64,000 bases of DNA from Frateuria terrea (GTDB lineage Bacteria; Pseudomonadota; Gammaproteobacteria; Xanthomonadales; Rhodanobacteraceae). Below the pieces are notes generated by a model. The model was given only the letters and a program-made list of their open reading frames with translations. It made no database searches and was not told the DNA's origin. Shown here one piece after another: positions 62,318-64,000 of this stretch (positions are counted from its first letter, which is position 1; the number at the start of each line of letters is the position of its first letter). The stretch lies in NCBI RefSeq assembly GCF_900115705.1, contig NZ_FOXL01000002.1, positions 124,001-188,000 on the forward strand. Reading direction: 5' to 3'. The translations under genes and the position numbers were made by a program.

Positions 62318-62779
62318 ATGTCCCGTTTCGCCCTCCAACGCCACTACAAGTCGATGATGCCGCTGGTCGAGCTCGGCAAGCAGGTCCACAGCGCCGGCCG
62401 CCTGGAGCCGGCGCTGATCGAGCTGGTGCTGATGCGTTGCTCGCAGATCAATGGCTGCGCCTATTGCCTGGACATGCACAGCAAGGACGCGCGCGCCGCC
62501 GGCGAGACCGAGCAGCGCCTGTACGTGCTGCCGGCCTGGCGCGAGACCACCCTGTTCAGCGAGCGCGAGCGCATCGCTCTGGCCTGGGCCGAGGAGCTGA
62601 CCGAACTCGCCTCGCACGAGGCGGTGTCCGACGCATTCTATGAACGGGCCCGGCAGCACTTCGACGAGGAGGCGCTGGTCGACCTGACCCTGCTGGTCGT
62701 GACGATCAACAGCTGGAACCGCATCAACATCGCGGCGCGCACGATCGGCGGGAGCTACAAGCCGGGCCAGCACGGCTGA
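62318..62779 (+). CDS. AhpD/carboxymuconolactone decarboxylase-like protein, ECF41 partner
   Basis: A 153-residue CMD-fold protein. The redox-type motif is QINGCAYCLDMHSKDARA (CxxC followed by His), as in AhpD. The neighbouring helix is ERIALAWAEELTEL. COE/CMD oxidoreductases are the typical genomic partners and targets of ECF41 sigma factors, so a redox-stress role is likely. It is co-transcribed with sigJ and begins after AAGGAATCGTCC. Confidence 0.9.
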   Translation: MSRFALQRHYKSMMPLVELGKQVHSAGRLEPALIELVLMRCSQINGCAYCLDMHSKDARAAGETEQRLYVLPAWRETTLFSERERIALAWAEELTELASHEAVSDAFYERARQHFDEEALVDLTLLVVTINSWNRINIAARTIGGSYKPGQHG

Positions 62780-62833
62780 TCGCCCGCCAGCGCGCAGCGC
62801 AAGGCCGATCCGGCCGTATCGCACTTTCCACGC

Positions 62834-62855
62834 GTCCGATCCGGCCGGATCGGAC
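62834..62855. promoter_or_regulatory. 22-bp perfect palindrome, possible operator
   Basis: GTCCGATCCGGCCGGATCGGAC is exactly self-complementary and lies 61 nt upstream of the serine hydrolase ATG. A related partial copy (GCCGATCCGGCCGTATCG) lies 25 nt earlier. The absence of a T-run argues against a terminator. Confidence 0.5.
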
Positions 62856-62915
62856 GCCCTGGCCCAGGCCCCGCGGCCATCCTGCCCTCCTCGTCCACAT
62901 GCCCGGGAGGGCGCC

Positions 62916-64000
62916 ATGCATCATTCCAAGTCCATGCGCTGGCACAGGCCGGCTGCCTTGCTGCTCGTATCCCTGCTGGTCGCCGCGGCGGCGGTCGTGC
63001 TGCTCAACCGGGAGGCCCTGCACGTCGCCACCGGCTCGGTCAGCCGCTCGCTGTGCGCGGCCGCTTTCGTCTCCAGGGTCGATCCCGAGCGCATCTACGT
63101 CGAAGAACAGCGGCCGCTGATGAGCAGCATCGGCTGGGCCGTGCGCCACACGGTGGATCGTCCACGCCGGGAAGTGCGCAGCAGCGTGCTCGGCCTGTTT
63201 CCTGCCCGGGCGGTGTACCGCCCGGGGCTGGGTTGCCTGGTCATGCACGGCGACGGCCCGGTTCCGCAGGCGGCCGGCCTGGCCGAAGACACCGGACCGG
63301 ATGGCTTCGGCAAACAGGTGGTGGCGCCGGCTGATCCGGCCTTGCGCCACGCGCTGGACCTGGCCTTCGCCGAACCCGACCCGGCGCATCCGCGCCTGAC
63401 CAAGGCCGTCGTGGTGCTGCACGACGGCCGGCTGATCGCCGAGCGCTACGCGCCCGGCTACGGACCGGAAACCCCGATCTGGGCCCATTCGGTCACCAAG
63501 TCCGTGACCCAGGCGCTGATCGGCATCCTGGTCCGCCAAGGCCGTTTGCGGCTGGGCCAGCCGGCGCCCATCGCCGCCTGGCAAGGCCCGGGCGACCGGC
63601 GCCGCGCGATCACCCTGGACCAGCTGCTGCGCATGGATTCGGGCCTGCCCTTCGACGAGACCGCGGGCCCGGTCAATCCCGCAACGCACATGTGGTTCCG
63701 CGAGCCCGACACGGCCGCCTATGCGGCGAGCATGCCGCTGCAGTACGCGCCGGGCACCGCCTGGGGCTACAGCAACCTCGGCTACGCGTTGCTCTCCAAG
63801 GTGGTGGGCGACGCGACGGGCGGCACCGCGGTGGGCGCCGAACGCTTCGCCCACGAGGAGCTGTTCGCGCCGCTGGGCATGCACCACACCACCATCGAGA
63901 CCGACGCCGCCGGCACCCTTCTCGGCTCCGGTTTCATCTACGCCTCCGCGCGCGATCTCGCCCGTTTCGGCCAGCTCTTCCTGGACGACGGCGTGGCCGG
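62916..64000 (+). CDS. Serine hydrolase, beta-lactamase (class C) family; 3' end outside window
   Basis: 361 complete codons, cut by the window edge. An N-terminal membrane anchor or signal (LLLVSLLVAAAAVVLL) precedes the catalytic domain from about 150: VVLHDGRLIAERYAPG, the SxxK motif in HSVTKSVTQALIG, LLRMDSGLPFDE and the YxN motif YSNLGY. The HxG/KTG motif is not yet reached. Homologues act on esters, D-amino peptides or nylon oligomers. The Shine-Dalgarno is GGGAGGG. A perfect palindrome (62834) lies upstream. Complete C-terminus unseen. Confidence 0.88.
   Translation, partial: MHHSKSMRWHRPAALLLVSLLVAAAAVVLLNREALHVATGSVSRSLCAAAFVSRVDPERIYVEEQRPLMSSIGWAVRHTVDRPRREVRSSVLGLFPARAVYRPGLGCLVMHGDGPVPQAAGLAEDTGPDGFGKQVVAPADPALRHALDLAFAEPDPAHPRLTKAVVVLHDGRLIAERYAPGYGPETPIWAHSVTKSVTQALIGILVRQGRLRLGQPAPIAAWQGPGDRRRAITLDQLLRMDSGLPFDETAGPVNPATHMWFREPDTAAYAASMPLQYAPGTAWGYSNLGYALLSKVVGDATGGTAVGAERFAHEELFAPLGMHHTTIETDAAGTLLGSGFIYASARDLARFGQLFLDDGVA

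Overview
The window is high-GC DNA from a gammaproteobacterium. The best guess is Xanthomonadales (Lysobacterales), probably the Rhodanobacteraceae (Dyella/Rhodanobacter/Luteibacter type). This rests on the pcnB-folK-panB order, the bcp/gcvR/dapA/BamC-like neighbourhood, several YfiR/TonB-receptor/kinase genes and dispersed palindromic CTCTCCC..GGGAGAG repeats. Most of it is ordinary chromosome with dense genes on both strands.

Region 1 (1-12.5 kb) is core: panB (cut by the window edge), folK and pcnB; a tRNA-Glu(CUC) with its own promoter; a 7Fe ferredoxin; a short BamC-like lipoprotein with dapA; gcvR, bcp, a PIN-PhoH ATPase, a GNAT protein and mfd.

Region 2 (12.6-16.5 kb) is the main accessory island. 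It is a small chromosomal integron: an intact-looking integron integrase (minus strand), an attI core, a cassette with a Rap1a/Tai-like secreted protein, a complete attC, a 69-residue cassette protein, and a second attC split by an IS110-family (IS1111 subgroup) element. A third cassette-like ORF of the ABM monooxygenase type follows. In the non-coding part of the IS, 15 consecutive bases consist of 7 nt and 8 nt that match the two flanks of the split attC on opposite strands. This is what a bridge RNA/seekRNA target guide should look like. A second stretch resembles the element's own ends. Joining the ends in silico creates a 17-bp-spaced promoter facing the transposase.

Region 3 (16.5-29.8 kb) holds metabolic, stress and repair genes: an LLM flavin oxidoreductase, an HDOD protein, an FAD monooxygenase, a CBS protein, a secreted methyltransferase, DUF72, a Nei-like glycosylase, a CDF transporter, AlkB, a secreted Tiki/ChaN-like protein and an M28 peptidase.

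Region 4 (29.9-42.5 kb) is signalling: two multi-PAS hybrid kinases, a PadR/HAAS pair, and an operon of TonB-dependent receptor, YfiR, CHASE8-like histidine kinase and single-domain response regulator. This suggests a YfiR-controlled kinase in place of the usual YfiR-controlled diguanylate cyclase.

Region 5 (42.6-50.1 kb) contains a Tag-like glycosylase with a likely 3' frameshift, an alcohol dehydrogenase and cupin next to a collapsed LysR regulator, a compact arsenic operon (arsR-arsI/cadI-arsC-aquaporin) with a promoter that implies a leaderless arsR mRNA, a Crp/Fnr regulator, and a phytochrome-like kinase that appears to lack the bilin cysteine and the PHY domain.

Region 6 (50.2-64 kb) has a sulfate ABC operon (sbp-cysT-cysW-cysA) convergent with an OprO/P-like porin, then a secreted cyclophilin, an EamA transporter, rlmJ, an Slp lipoprotein, a second CDF protein, an LpxO-like hydroxylase, an ECF41 sigma factor with its carboxymuconolactone decarboxylase partner, and a serine hydrolase cut by the window end.
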